DNA of 64,000 nt. It comes from Sorangium cellulosum So ce56. GTDB taxonomy: Bacteria; Myxococcota_A; Polyangia; Polyangiales; Polyangiaceae. Numbering within the stretch: the stretch's first letter is position 1; each line of letters opens with the position of its first letter. Positions 27,040-35,300 of this stretch are shown here, in pieces. The position numbers were made by a program, and so were the translations under genes. The notes below the pieces were generated by a model. That model saw only the letters and a list, made by a program, of their open reading frames with translations. It was not told where the DNA came from and searched no databases. The stretch lies in NCBI RefSeq assembly GCF_000067165.1, contig NC_010162.1:12326501-12390500 (forward strand), in the 5' to 3' direction.

Positions 27040-27273
27040 CACGCGGACCCGAGGACGAGCGCCGCCTCGCGGCGCTGTGCGGGGCCGACAGCGGATGATG
27101 AAGGGGCGCGCTGATCCAGCTGCGCGAGCCGATGAAGTACCCGGCGCGTGGGGCGACGTGGCGCGACGCTGCCGAGGTTGACGCGAGCGACGCCCGCGCA
27201 TAGCGTCCGCGCGTCTCGTGCCCCTGTTGCTGCCGCCAAGGCTCGCCGGTGCCATGGCGCAAGGTGCTCTCTG

Positions 27274-28386
27274 ATGCCCGGTGGAAGCCCGAAGCGACCC
27301 GAGCCCACGTCCGACGGCTGGTCGCCCCGCACCGAGGCATCGGTGTGGCTCGGGCTCGGGCTGCTCGGCGTCGGGGTCGTGTGGTTCACGGTGCGCGCCG
27401 TCGAGATCGACAGGTCGCTCGACGCCGCGAGCCGGCAGCTCGCGAGCGCCGGGCCTCCGGACGCGGCGCCGCCGCCCGCGCCGGCTCCCGACGCGGGCGC
27501 AGAACAGCACATCACGCTGTCCTGGACCGTGGGAGCCCCGGGCGAGCCGGCGGAGCCGCTGGCGAGCGTGCGGCGGGCAGCCGAGGAGCTGCTCGCGCGG
27601 CGCCTCCCTCACGGGCTCCGTCGCGGGGCGGTGATCCGCGCCGTGGTCGAGGCCGCCAGGGCGCCGAAGGAGCCTCGTGTCCTGGCGCTCGCCGTGCGGG
27701 CGGCCGGGCAGCCGGAAGCCCGCTTCTACCGGTTCGACGGCAACGCCACGGGGCGGCTGGTCGACGAAGAAGGACGCGAGCTGGTGCCGAACCCGTGGCA
27801 GGCGCCGCTTGCCACGCTGCGTCGGACGTCGCCGTTCAACCCCAAGCGGATGCACCCCGTCTTGCACCGCGTGAGGCCGCACGAGGGCACGGACTACGGC
27901 GCGCCGTCGGGAACCCCGGTCTATGCCGCGCTCGAGGGCAGCGTCTCCTGGGTGGGGCCGCATGGCGGTCACGGCAACTGGGTCGCGATCCAGCACGAGA
28001 ACGGGGTCGAGACAGGCTACGCGCACCTCTCGAGGTTCGCGGCGGGCCTGAAGCGCGGGGACCACGTGGCGACCCATCAGCTCGTCGGCTACGTGGGGTC
28101 GACCGGGCGCTCGACGGGGCCGCACCTGCACTTCAGCGCGAGCCGCAACGGCGTCTACTTCGACGCGGAGACGCTGCTCGCGATGCGCCTGCGGGAGCTC
28201 CCCGCCGATCAGCGCGACGCGTTCCGCGCCGAGAAGGGCGAGCTCGATCGCGAGCTCGACGACATCGGGGATCCCCTCCCCGCCGCGTCGCGGCCCGGAG
28301 GCGGGGACGAGCCGGCGTCGCCGGCGAACGATTCGGTGTCGCAGCCGCGCGCGGCCGCGTCCGGCGCCCGGCGCCAGCGGCGGTGA
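27274..28386 (+). CDS. M23-family metallopeptidase, membrane-anchored
   Basis: A 370-residue envelope peptidase. A single N-terminal membrane anchor (about residues 23-41) is followed by a Pro/Ala linker and a substrate-blocking N-domain (80-185). The LytM/M23 domain (about 185-300) has zinc ligands in RPHEGTDYG (H203, D207) and PHLHFS (H284, H286), with H251 in TGYAHLSRF. The full HxxxD/HxH set indicates an active endopeptidase cutting peptidoglycan cross-links. The C-terminal 70 residues are charged and low-complexity. ATG 27274 was chosen because the anchor follows it directly. It lies 147 bp upstream of the MgtC-like gene. Confidence 0.9.
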   Translation: MPGGSPKRPEPTSDGWSPRTEASVWLGLGLLGVGVVWFTVRAVEIDRSLDAASRQLASAGPPDAAPPPAPAPDAGAEQHITLSWTVGAPGEPAEPLASVRRAAEELLARRLPHGLRRGAVIRAVVEAARAPKEPRVLALAVRAAGQPEARFYRFDGNATGRLVDEEGRELVPNPWQAPLATLRRTSPFNPKRMHPVLHRVRPHEGTDYGAPSGTPVYAALEGSVSWVGPHGGHGNWVAIQHENGVETGYAHLSRFAAGLKRGDHVATHQLVGYVGSTGRSTGPHLHFSASRNGVYFDAETLLAMRLRELPADQRDAFRAEKGELDRELDDIGDPLPAASRPGGGDEPASPANDSVSQPRAAASGARRQRR

Positions 28387-28533
28387 CCGCCGGCGAGGCC
28401 GCCCGGCGGCCTCGTCTCCCCTGCGCGTCGGCGAGCCTTATGTACGGGGACGCGTCGCCACGCGTCCGGCGAGGAGGCGCGCGGGCGCAAGCGCGCCGCG
28501 AGCCTCGGCCACCCTCGGGAGGTGCAAGCACAG

Positions 28534-29223
28534 ATGGACACCATGCACGTCGACCTGTTGATACGGATCGTCGCGGGCGCGGCGCTCGGGGGCGTCATCG
28601 GATACGAGCGCGATCGCCACGGCCGCCAGGTCGGGCTCCGGACGCACCTGCTCGTCGCGATGGCCGCGGCGACGTTCATGGTGATCTCGGTGAAGTTCGT
28701 CTACTTCCAGCATTACGGTAAGGAGGATCTGGTCGCCGTCGACTCCTCGCGCATCGCCGCGTCGATCGTCGCCGGCATCGGCTTCCTCGCCGGCGGATCC
28801 ATCCTGCGCACCGGGACCACGGTCCAGGGCATCACGACCGCGGCGGGCCTGTGGCTCGTGACGGCGATCGGCATGTGCTCGGGCGCGGCGATGTACGTCG
28901 AGGCTGTCGTCGTCACGCTCCTCGGCGTGCTCGCGCTCACGGCGCTCCGCCGCCTCGAGGACAAGGACGACCGCAGCACCCGGCGACGGATCGCCCTCGT
29001 CCTGGGCGAGGAGTCGACCGGCGTGGCCGACATCATGAAGGCGCTCGAAGCGCTCGGGGCCGTCGTCTCGGACATGGATTACGATCGCCGCCTCGACGAC
29101 AAGCGGCGCGTCAACGTGACGCTCGACGCGAGGATCCCGAACACGATCGGCGTGGAGACGCTGATTGACCAGCTCGCAAAGCAGCCCGGGGTCCGGCGAG
29201 TCCACGTCCAGGCGCCCACGTGA
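28534..29223 (+). CDS. MgtC/SapB family membrane protein
   Basis: A 229-residue inner-membrane protein. Four to five hydrophobic helices in the first 150 residues carry the family motifs GAALGGVIGYERDRHGRQVGLRTHLLVAM and RIAASIVAGIGFLAGGSIL. A cytoplasmic C-terminal ACT-like domain follows (RIALVLGEESTGVADIMKALEAL ... VNVTLDARIPN). MgtC proteins modulate Mg2+ homeostasis and the F-type ATP synthase in other bacteria, and the role here is inferred from family only. ATG 28534 has a ribosome site GGGAGG about 10 bp upstream. An in-frame GTG at 28522 would sit on that site. Confidence 0.9.
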   Translation: MDTMHVDLLIRIVAGAALGGVIGYERDRHGRQVGLRTHLLVAMAAATFMVISVKFVYFQHYGKEDLVAVDSSRIAASIVAGIGFLAGGSILRTGTTVQGITTAAGLWLVTAIGMCSGAAMYVEAVVVTLLGVLALTALRRLEDKDDRSTRRRIALVLGEESTGVADIMKALEALGAVVSDMDYDRRLDDKRRVNVTLDARIPNTIGVETLIDQLAKQPGVRRVHVQAPT

Positions 29224-29235
29224 TGGAAGGGTACA

Positions 29236-29600
29236 GACCGGCGGCCCTGCTGCGCGGTCTTCCGGCCCTGCAGCGCGGCCCCGGCGGCCCTTCTGCGCGG
29301 CCTTCCGGCCCTGCAGCGCGGCCCCAGCGGCCCTTCTGTGCGGTCCCGCCGACCCTTCTGCGCGGCCCTGGCGCCCTGCAGCGCGGCCCCGGCGACCCTC
29401 CTGCGCATCCACTTTGGTGTCCTTTCGTACGATCGCGTGGCTCCTGCGCGGTCCCAGCGGCCCTCCCGCGTGCCCGTTTTGGTGTCCTATCACACGTTTT
29501 TGTGGCTCCTACGCAGCCCCGGACCCCTCCTGCGCAGCCCCGGACCCCTCCTGCGCGGCCCCGGACCCCTCTGAGCGCCCCATTTGGTGCCCTACATTAC
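29236..29600. repeat. Degenerate 21-22 bp tandem repeat array
   Basis: About a dozen imperfect copies of a 21-22 bp unit, close to GGCCCTTCTGCGCGGCCCCG, run head to tail from 29236. From about 29405 the units are interrupted by a second motif, TTTGGTGTCC followed by AT-rich DNA and a GTGGCTCCT re-entry, seen at about 29411 and 29481 with a third variant near 29583 (ATTTGGTGCCC). This gives a higher-order pattern. Unit lengths vary, so it is not a coding repeat. There are no unique spacers of constant length, so it is not a CRISPR. Confidence 0.75.
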
Positions 29601-29789
29601 CATGGTTCGACGCCTGCACCTGGTCGTTGGTCGTCGCCTCCGCTACGCAGCCCCGGAGTCCGCCTGCGCGGCGGCGCGTAAGTAAAACAAGCCCGATCGC
29701 GGCGCGACGAGGTGTAGGTATGGCGTGGCGGACGGCTCCGGCAGGGTCGCGGGCATCGGAGGGCGGCGTCCTGGGGGGCCGGAGTGTCA

Positions 29790-29808
29790 AGCGACAGTCA
29801 TTGTCGCT
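29790..29808. promoter_or_regulatory. Inverted repeat upstream of SGNH esterase gene
   Basis: AGCGACA-GTCAT-TGTCGCT, perfect 7-bp arms with a 5-bp centre. It lies 160 bp upstream of the SGNH gene in an AT-richer segment. It could be an operator or an RNA hairpin. Confidence 0.4.
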
Positions 29809-29856
29809 GATCAGGCGGCATTGTTGATGATCGCGGCAATCCGCGGAGATTCGGTG

Positions 29857-29874
29857 AAGTTCACCGGTGAACTT
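29857..29874. promoter_or_regulatory. 18-bp perfect palindrome upstream of SGNH esterase gene
   Basis: AAGTTCACCGGTGAACTT is a perfect palindrome, 94 bp upstream of the SGNH esterase start, a typical operator position. No regulator gene is adjacent, so the protein that binds it, if any, is unknown. Confidence 0.5.
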
Positions 29875-29967
29875 ACCCTCGCGATGAAATCGTTCAACAA
29901 CGACGGCAATTTCGATAAGCCGCGCTTCACAATCGCGGTGGAGCCGCGATCGTTGTATGCGTAGCAG

Positions 29968-30999
29968 ATGCACGTACACCGCCTAAAATTTTCTTCTTCC
30001 GCCGTCCTCTCGTGTGTGGTGCTGCTCGTCGCGGCGTGCAGTGACGGCGCCGACTCGCCTGGCACGACGACGGGCGGAACCGCGAGCACGACCAGCGCCG
30101 GGAGCACGAGCGGCAGCGGGACAGCGGCGGGCGGCGGCTCGCCCGGCAGTTCCGGCTCGAGCGCGACCAGCGGGGGCGCGGCGAACGCCGGTGGAGGAGG
30201 CACGGCCGGCGGCGGCACCGGGGGCGCCGGCGGAGCGGGCTCGGGCGGCATGGGCGGCGCATCCGACGGTGCCGGAGGTACCGCGGGCAACGGAGGTGAC
30301 GCAGGGGGCAGCGCTGGCGAGGGCGGCGGCCCGGCATTCCAGCCCTGCCCGGCGAGCGGCTCCTGTAAGATCATGCCCTTCGGCGATTCAATCACGCAGG
30401 GTTTCAACGTCGCCGGCGGCTACCGCGCCCCGCTGTTCCACCTCGCGCTCGAAGCGAACCGCGACATCACCTTCGTCGGTTCCGCCAATGATTACAGCGT
30501 GCCCATGGTGGACGGAGTGACGTTCCCGAGGAACCACGAGGGTCACGGCGGCTGGACGATCGAGGGCAACAACGGCATCGCGCAGCTCGTGGGCACCAGC
30601 ATTCCGAATTACAAGCCCAACATCATTACGTTGATGATCGGAACGAACGACATCAACGGTAACATCAACCTTGCGGACGCGCCGAATCGCCTGGGCAAGC
30701 TGCTCGACTCGATTTTCATGCGTGATCCGAACATCCTCGTGGTGCTCGCGCAGATCGTGCCGACGAGAACGGACGCCACGAACAACGCCGTCAAGGCCTA
30801 CAACGCGGCCATGCCCGACCTGGTGTCGACGCGCGTCAGCAAGGGGCAGCACATCGTGCTGGTGGACATGTACACAGCGTTCACCAACGACCCGAACTAC
30901 AAGCAGTCCCTCTTCGCCGACAATCTCCACCCGAACCAGGCAGGGTATAACCGCATGGCCGATGTTTGGTTCCAGGCGTTGAGCCCGTACCTTCGCTGA
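29968..30999 (+). CDS. SGNH/GDSL esterase lipoprotein (CE3 acetylxylan esterase-like)
   Basis: A 343-residue exported esterase. The signal peptide ends in a VAAC lipobox (C24). A Gly/Ser/Thr linker of about 95 residues leads to the catalytic domain (about 130-343). Block I is IMPFGDSITQG with the nucleophile S141, block III is MIGTNDIN (N227), and block V is FADNLHPNQAGY with D318 and H321. The oxyanion glycine is in the GGWTIEG segment. This arrangement and length match carbohydrate esterase family 3, so deacetylation of xylan or another plant polysaccharide is likely. Its upstream region has two palindromes that could be regulatory. Confidence 0.9.
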   Translation: MHVHRLKFSSSAVLSCVVLLVAACSDGADSPGTTTGGTASTTSAGSTSGSGTAAGGGSPGSSGSSATSGGAANAGGGGTAGGGTGGAGGAGSGGMGGASDGAGGTAGNGGDAGGSAGEGGGPAFQPCPASGSCKIMPFGDSITQGFNVAGGYRAPLFHLALEANRDITFVGSANDYSVPMVDGVTFPRNHEGHGGWTIEGNNGIAQLVGTSIPNYKPNIITLMIGTNDINGNINLADAPNRLGKLLDSIFMRDPNILVVLAQIVPTRTDATNNAVKAYNAAMPDLVSTRVSKGQHIVLVDMYTAFTNDPNYKQSLFADNLHPNQAGYNRMADVWFQALSPYLR

Positions 31000-31590
31000 A
31001 ATCGAAAGGCGAACGCCACCAACGATCGAGCAGATTCGCGGCGCACGCGGCCTCGCGTGCTTGGGTCTGCTCACCCGTTGCGACGATGATGATGAACGGC
31101 AAAACCGCCGAGCACGAGTGCTTGGACCTGCCGGCTTCCGGTCGGCTCACGCTGCTCTCCCACGGCGGTGAGCTGACTTCCAACGCGCGAGTCCGCGTCG
31201 CCGCCATGCGCCAAGGCCCCGCTTCGAAAAGCAGTTGGTTGAGACGCGGGCCCAGGATGTCACCACCGTGCGCGGGCTCCTGCGCGCTTGCGGACACAAG
31301 CTCGCGACGTGCACCACCGAGGGCTTCGTCACGGTGCTCCAGCGCGTGCAGCGTGGCTATACGGCGAAACCGGTGATGCCGGCGAGCCCTTCACCGCCGC
31401 GGGCGACGCGGCGGCGGAGGGCGCCCCGTTGGGCCACACCGGAGCCGCCCTCGGCGGCGAGACAGGCGAAAACCATAAAAGTCTCTACTGTTTCCGGCGA
31501 CCGCTCGTCATCGACCGGTTTCTCTGGCGGGACGATTCCGCGGGGGCGAACCGTCGCGATCCGTCGGATGCCTCGGGATTTGGGGAGGGG
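31000..31590. other. Gene-poor stretch, possible degraded sequence
   Basis: Between the SGNH gene and the small hypothetical gene. Several short frames run through it. One, from about 31220, reads FEKQLVETRAQDV and LLRACGHKLATCTTEGF, which looks protein-like but matches no family I know and has no start or ribosome site. I treat it as likely decayed coding sequence. Confidence 0.4.
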
Positions 31591-31821
31591 GTGACGACGG
31601 ATCGCACCCCCTCGGAAGGTGTGGGCCCAACCCGGGCCCAGCGGCCAAGCGCCGGGCCTTGGGAGCTCGCGCTGACCGATCCGTCGCCTCGGGCGGCCGT
31701 GGTCGCCTCGCTCGCCGGCACCCTGAGCCGCGCCGTCGCGCTCGGGGATGACGTGGCGGCCCGGGTCGTTCACGAGGCGTTCGGTCGCCTGATCGGGCTG
31801 CCCGTGGCACCGGAGAGGTGA
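31591..31821 (+). CDS. Small hypothetical protein
   Basis: A 76-residue protein starting at GTG 31591, directly after a purine-rich ribosome site (GGGGAGGGG). The C-terminal two thirds form a predicted amphipathic helix pair (AAVVASLAGTLSRAVALGDDVAARVVHEAFGRLIGLP), a pattern I associate with small conserved myxobacterial proteins. There is no signal peptide and no cysteine. It could instead be a fragment within the surrounding debris. Confidence 0.4.
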   Translation: MTTDRTPSEGVGPTRAQRPSAGPWELALTDPSPRAAVVASLAGTLSRAVALGDDVAARVVHEAFGRLIGLPVAPER

Positions 31822-31895
31822 GCGCGCTTGGATCGAACGTCGAGCTCGCCGCTCGCGTCGACTCACTGTCGGAGCCTTGCCGCTCGCCAGCGCCC

Positions 31896-32073
31896 GGCCC
31901 CGACACGGTGGAGCTGCTGCCGCGGGCGGTGGATCGCCGCGTCGCCTTTGTGCCCGGCGCCGCCTTCGATGCGGACGCAGCGGACGTGTGCACGCGGCGC
32001 TTGTCCTTCGTCACCTTCTGTGGAGCAGATCGACGCCGAGATCGCGGCGCTCGCCGCTATCATCCGCGAGAAC
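31896..32073 (+). pseudogene. Remnant of PLP-dependent aminotransferase (MocR/2-aminoadipate type), C-terminal end
   Basis: The last about 60 residues of a class I/II aminotransferase are still readable. In one frame VELLPRAVDRRVAFVPGAAF and CTRRLSFVT run to about 32015, and then the frame shifts and PSVEQIDAEIAALAAIIREN continues to 32073. Together they give the usual family ending (VAFVPG..F......LRLSFv..s.eqI.egi..La). The rest of the gene is missing upstream, so this is a truncated and frameshifted relic. Confidence 0.65.
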
Positions 32074-32079
32074 CACGCT

Positions 32080-32298
32080 ATGTTGGAGATCTGGGGCCGC
32101 ATCTCCTCCATCAATGTGCGCAAGGTGGCGTTCACCGCGCAGCTGCTGCATCTGCCCTTCGAACGCGTCGGCGCCGGCGCCGCCTTCGGGATCCCGAAGA
32201 CGCCGGAGTACCTGGCGCGCAACCCGAATGCGCTGGTGCCCACGCTGGAGGGCGCCGCCGCGATGGTCGAGCTGGTCCGGTCCGTGGCGGCCCGGTGA
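32080..32298 (+). pseudogene. Truncated glutathione S-transferase (N-terminal fragment)
   Basis: The 72-codon frame from ATG 32080 begins with the thioredoxin-fold half of a GST: LEIWGRISSINVRKVAF, LPFERVGAGAAFGIPKTPEYL and NPNALVPTLE, which is the cis-proline region. After residue 52 the homology stops abruptly, where the E-S substrate motif and about 140 residues of helical domain should follow, and the frame ends at TGA 32296-32298. The protein cannot fold as a GST. The break point lies about 160 bp upstream of the SIR2-NACHT gene, as if that gene replaced the rest. Confidence 0.7.
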
Positions 32299-32395
32299 GG
32301 CGGGACGGCGCGGGTCGCGCCCTCGGCCTCTGGCCGGAGGCGCCAGAGCCGCTGACAGCTGCGCATGCGCCGCCTGGCGGTGGTAACCTACATCG

Positions 32396-35300
32396 ATGCC
32401 CCGTTCGCTCGACCTACTCGAAGATCTTCGTCAAGCTTACGAGTCAGGCAACCTCATCGTTTTCGCCGGCGCAGGGGTCTCGGCCGCAGGGGGCCTGCCG
32501 ACGAGGCTGGAGCTCGCCAAGCACCTCCGCGACCGCTTGCACCCTGGCAACGCTCCCCCGGAGGCTCTCGACGAGCTCGATTGCCTGCTCGCCCGCGGCG
32601 AGCTCATCGACGCGCTCTCGGCCGAAGAGCAAATGCTCGGGCCACAGGAGTTCTGCCGGGCTGTCGAGAGAGCGCTGGACGATAAGGACATCCCATTGCC
32701 GAACGTCGCGGAGGCGATCGGCGCGCTCCGACCCAAGCTCCGCGCCGTGCTCACCACGAACCTCGATCGCTTCCTGGTGCGCGCCTTCAAAGGCGAGTGG
32801 AGCGAGCTGACGCTGGCGTCGTCTGCCGGCGACGTCGCCCAGCGGCCACACCACATCTTGAAGCTACGTGGCACGCTTGGGAACTGGAGTAGCTGGGTCC
32901 TCACCCGCGAGCAGCACGACCGCTTGATGTCCGGGACACCGGAGTATCGGAATATCTGTTGCACTCTGTTCCGCGCATGCCCGCTCCTCTTCATCGGCTA
33001 CGGGACGGCGGAGGATGACTTTGCACAGGTGCTCAAGGAGGTGCGCGCGCTCTCGGGCGAGCAGCCACCCACGCACTTCGCGTTCGTGCCCGCTCCCGTG
33101 CCGCCGTTCCGCCGCACACAGCTAGAGAAGTCTGGCCTCCGCCTGATCGAGTACGAAGACGTCGATGGGAAGCACGCGAAGGTGGTGGAGATCCTTCGCG
33201 ATTTATCGGGCCCACCGCCGATCAATGCCGGCACGACGAGCGCGGGACCGCAGGCTGGGTCGAGGCCGCGCGTCCTCGTCGCGGGGCCGTACTTCGGGCT
33301 CTCGCCCGAGGCTGCGGCGCGGGTGCGACAGTTATGGGCCGAGGGACTCACGAAGGAGGGGCAGGATCGCATCGGCGCAGAGCTCCAGAGGAATGACGTC
33401 TTGCAAGCACAGATCATGGCGATCGTCGCGCACGACGTCATCGTTGACATGAGCCCGTGGCGCGCCTTCAAGCGGTGGAGTAGCGACGGCCTGCGCGAGC
33501 TGGAGCGCGGCGGGTACGATGCCGGAGATGTGCCGCTCGTGCACTTCGGGTTTCCAGCCGACGCAGCGCCTGCGAGCGCCGACAATCTGCCCGAGGCCGC
33601 GCTCCAGCAAATGCGGGCGCGGTGGTTGCTTATCCTGGCCCGCGTCGGGGAGCAGCACGCCAGCGCCATCGCGCTGGGCGGGTTCGAAGGAGCGCCCGCA
33701 TGGTTCCAGGCAGCGGCCACGTTATGTCCAGGCGCAGAGCTGGTCGTCGATAGTGAGCCCCCCGCGCTGGAGAAGAGACGTCTCCGACGTGTGAAGCGGC
33801 TCGATGTTGACGCGGCCGACCTGACGGAGAGGGAATACCTCCGTGCCCTGCGGGTAGTCGCCGGCCAGGTAAGGCTAGCGGGAGAGGCTGAAGCCCGCGC
33901 TCTCCACGACGTCTTCATTATGGTGGAGATCTTGCCGTTCGGGCGGCGGGATGATGAAGAGCGACCCACGCGACGCCGGGATGCTGACGAAGAGGCAAGA
34001 GGCTCCGGGGCAGACGACCTTGGAGCAGAGCTGAAGGCACGCGCCGCGGTCACCACGCGGTTCACCTCGGGAACCGCTGTCTCGGCGGAGGCGGTGCTCG
34101 ATCTCGCGCAACGGGTGTTCCTCTGGGGTCAGGCTGGCACCGGCAAGTCGACCCTGCTCCAGTGGCTTGCCTGCAGGGCTGCACGCGCATCTCGAGAGAT
34201 TGAAGAAGCACGGCTGCCGGTGTGGATCCCGCGGTTGCACGGCCGGTCTGGCGATGATCTTCCCGGCCGGCTCATCACGCTCGCATTCGAGGCGCTCCAC
34301 CTGCCCATCGATCGGCGCTCGCCGCTCTACCGAGCCCTGGAGGGACGGATCAGCTCTGGAAGGGCACATCTTTTTATCGACAGCCTGGACGAGGCCTCCA
34401 ATGTGGCGCAGGCCCTGCTCACGAAGCTACATTCTCGGATCCACGTGCATGTGGCCTCGCGCATGACGGAGCCGGTCCAGGGCCGCTTCACGGAGGTCGA
34501 GCTGAAGGGGTTGCCACCATCTGGGACCGGAAGCTTCGTGAGGGCGTACTTCGGTGATGTCCCCTGGCTCTCATCGTTCTTGCGTGAACTGCACGACTTG
34601 CCCGATGGGTCGACCTGGGCGCGCACGCCTGTGCTCCTGTCGATCGCGGCCGCGTACTACCGCCGGAAGCAGCGGCTCGCGGGCTCGACACTCGATCTCT
34701 ATGCGGAGGTCATCGGCCTCACCGAGGACACCGAGGATCGAGGGCTGGCGAGACCGCTGGACCGCGTGATCGACGAGGCGCAGGTCACGCGGGCACAGAT
34801 CGCGCATGAACTGTCGCGGCTCGCTCGCCGCATGCTGGCGCCTGACGAGGGCGAGCCGACCGTGACCTTTCCGGAGAGCGATCTGCCGTGGAACATGCGG
34901 GAGGCCCTGCGCCGGTCGGGACTCTTCACCGGCACGGCGCTCTTGCGGTTCGCACACCTGACGTTTGGCGAGTATTTCGCCGCACGATCCGGCCTCGACC
35001 TGAGCGCGGCCCGAGCGCGCTGGATCTCGGCGGCGCGCATGGGTCGCGAGGAGAGCCTGGAAGTCCTGCCGATGGCGCACGCCGTCGAGGGAGCGGCGGC
35101 GCTCCAGGCCGCTCTGGAGGACGCGGAGACGCGGGACGCTCCCGACCACCGGATGCTCCGCCTGCTCTTGCGGTCGCTACGCTACGGAGGCGACGGCGTC
35201 AGCGCGTTCTGCGAGGAGCGAGGCGCGAGGGTGCTGGACCTGCTGCTCGCGCGAATGCAAATGCCCTCGGGACGGTTCGGCGAGGCGGAGCGGCGCCTGC

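Larger units (their letters stand above)
29224..29967. other. Long non-coding gap with repeats and palindromes
   Basis: This stretch between the MgtC-like and SGNH genes contains the degenerate repeat array at 29236-29600 and, after it, a less GC-rich 300 bp with two inverted repeats (29790-29808, 29857-29874). I see no protein-coding gene. A 79-codon frame at 29725-29964 spans both inverted repeats and has no family resemblance. Confidence 0.55.

Noticed and set aside
29236..29600. Array considered as CRISPR
   Set aside because: Units touch each other or are separated by variable related sequence, with no constant spacers and no cas genes.
29725..29964. 79-codon frame before the esterase gene
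   Set aside because: It spans two palindromes, has no ribosome site and no resemblance to known proteins.
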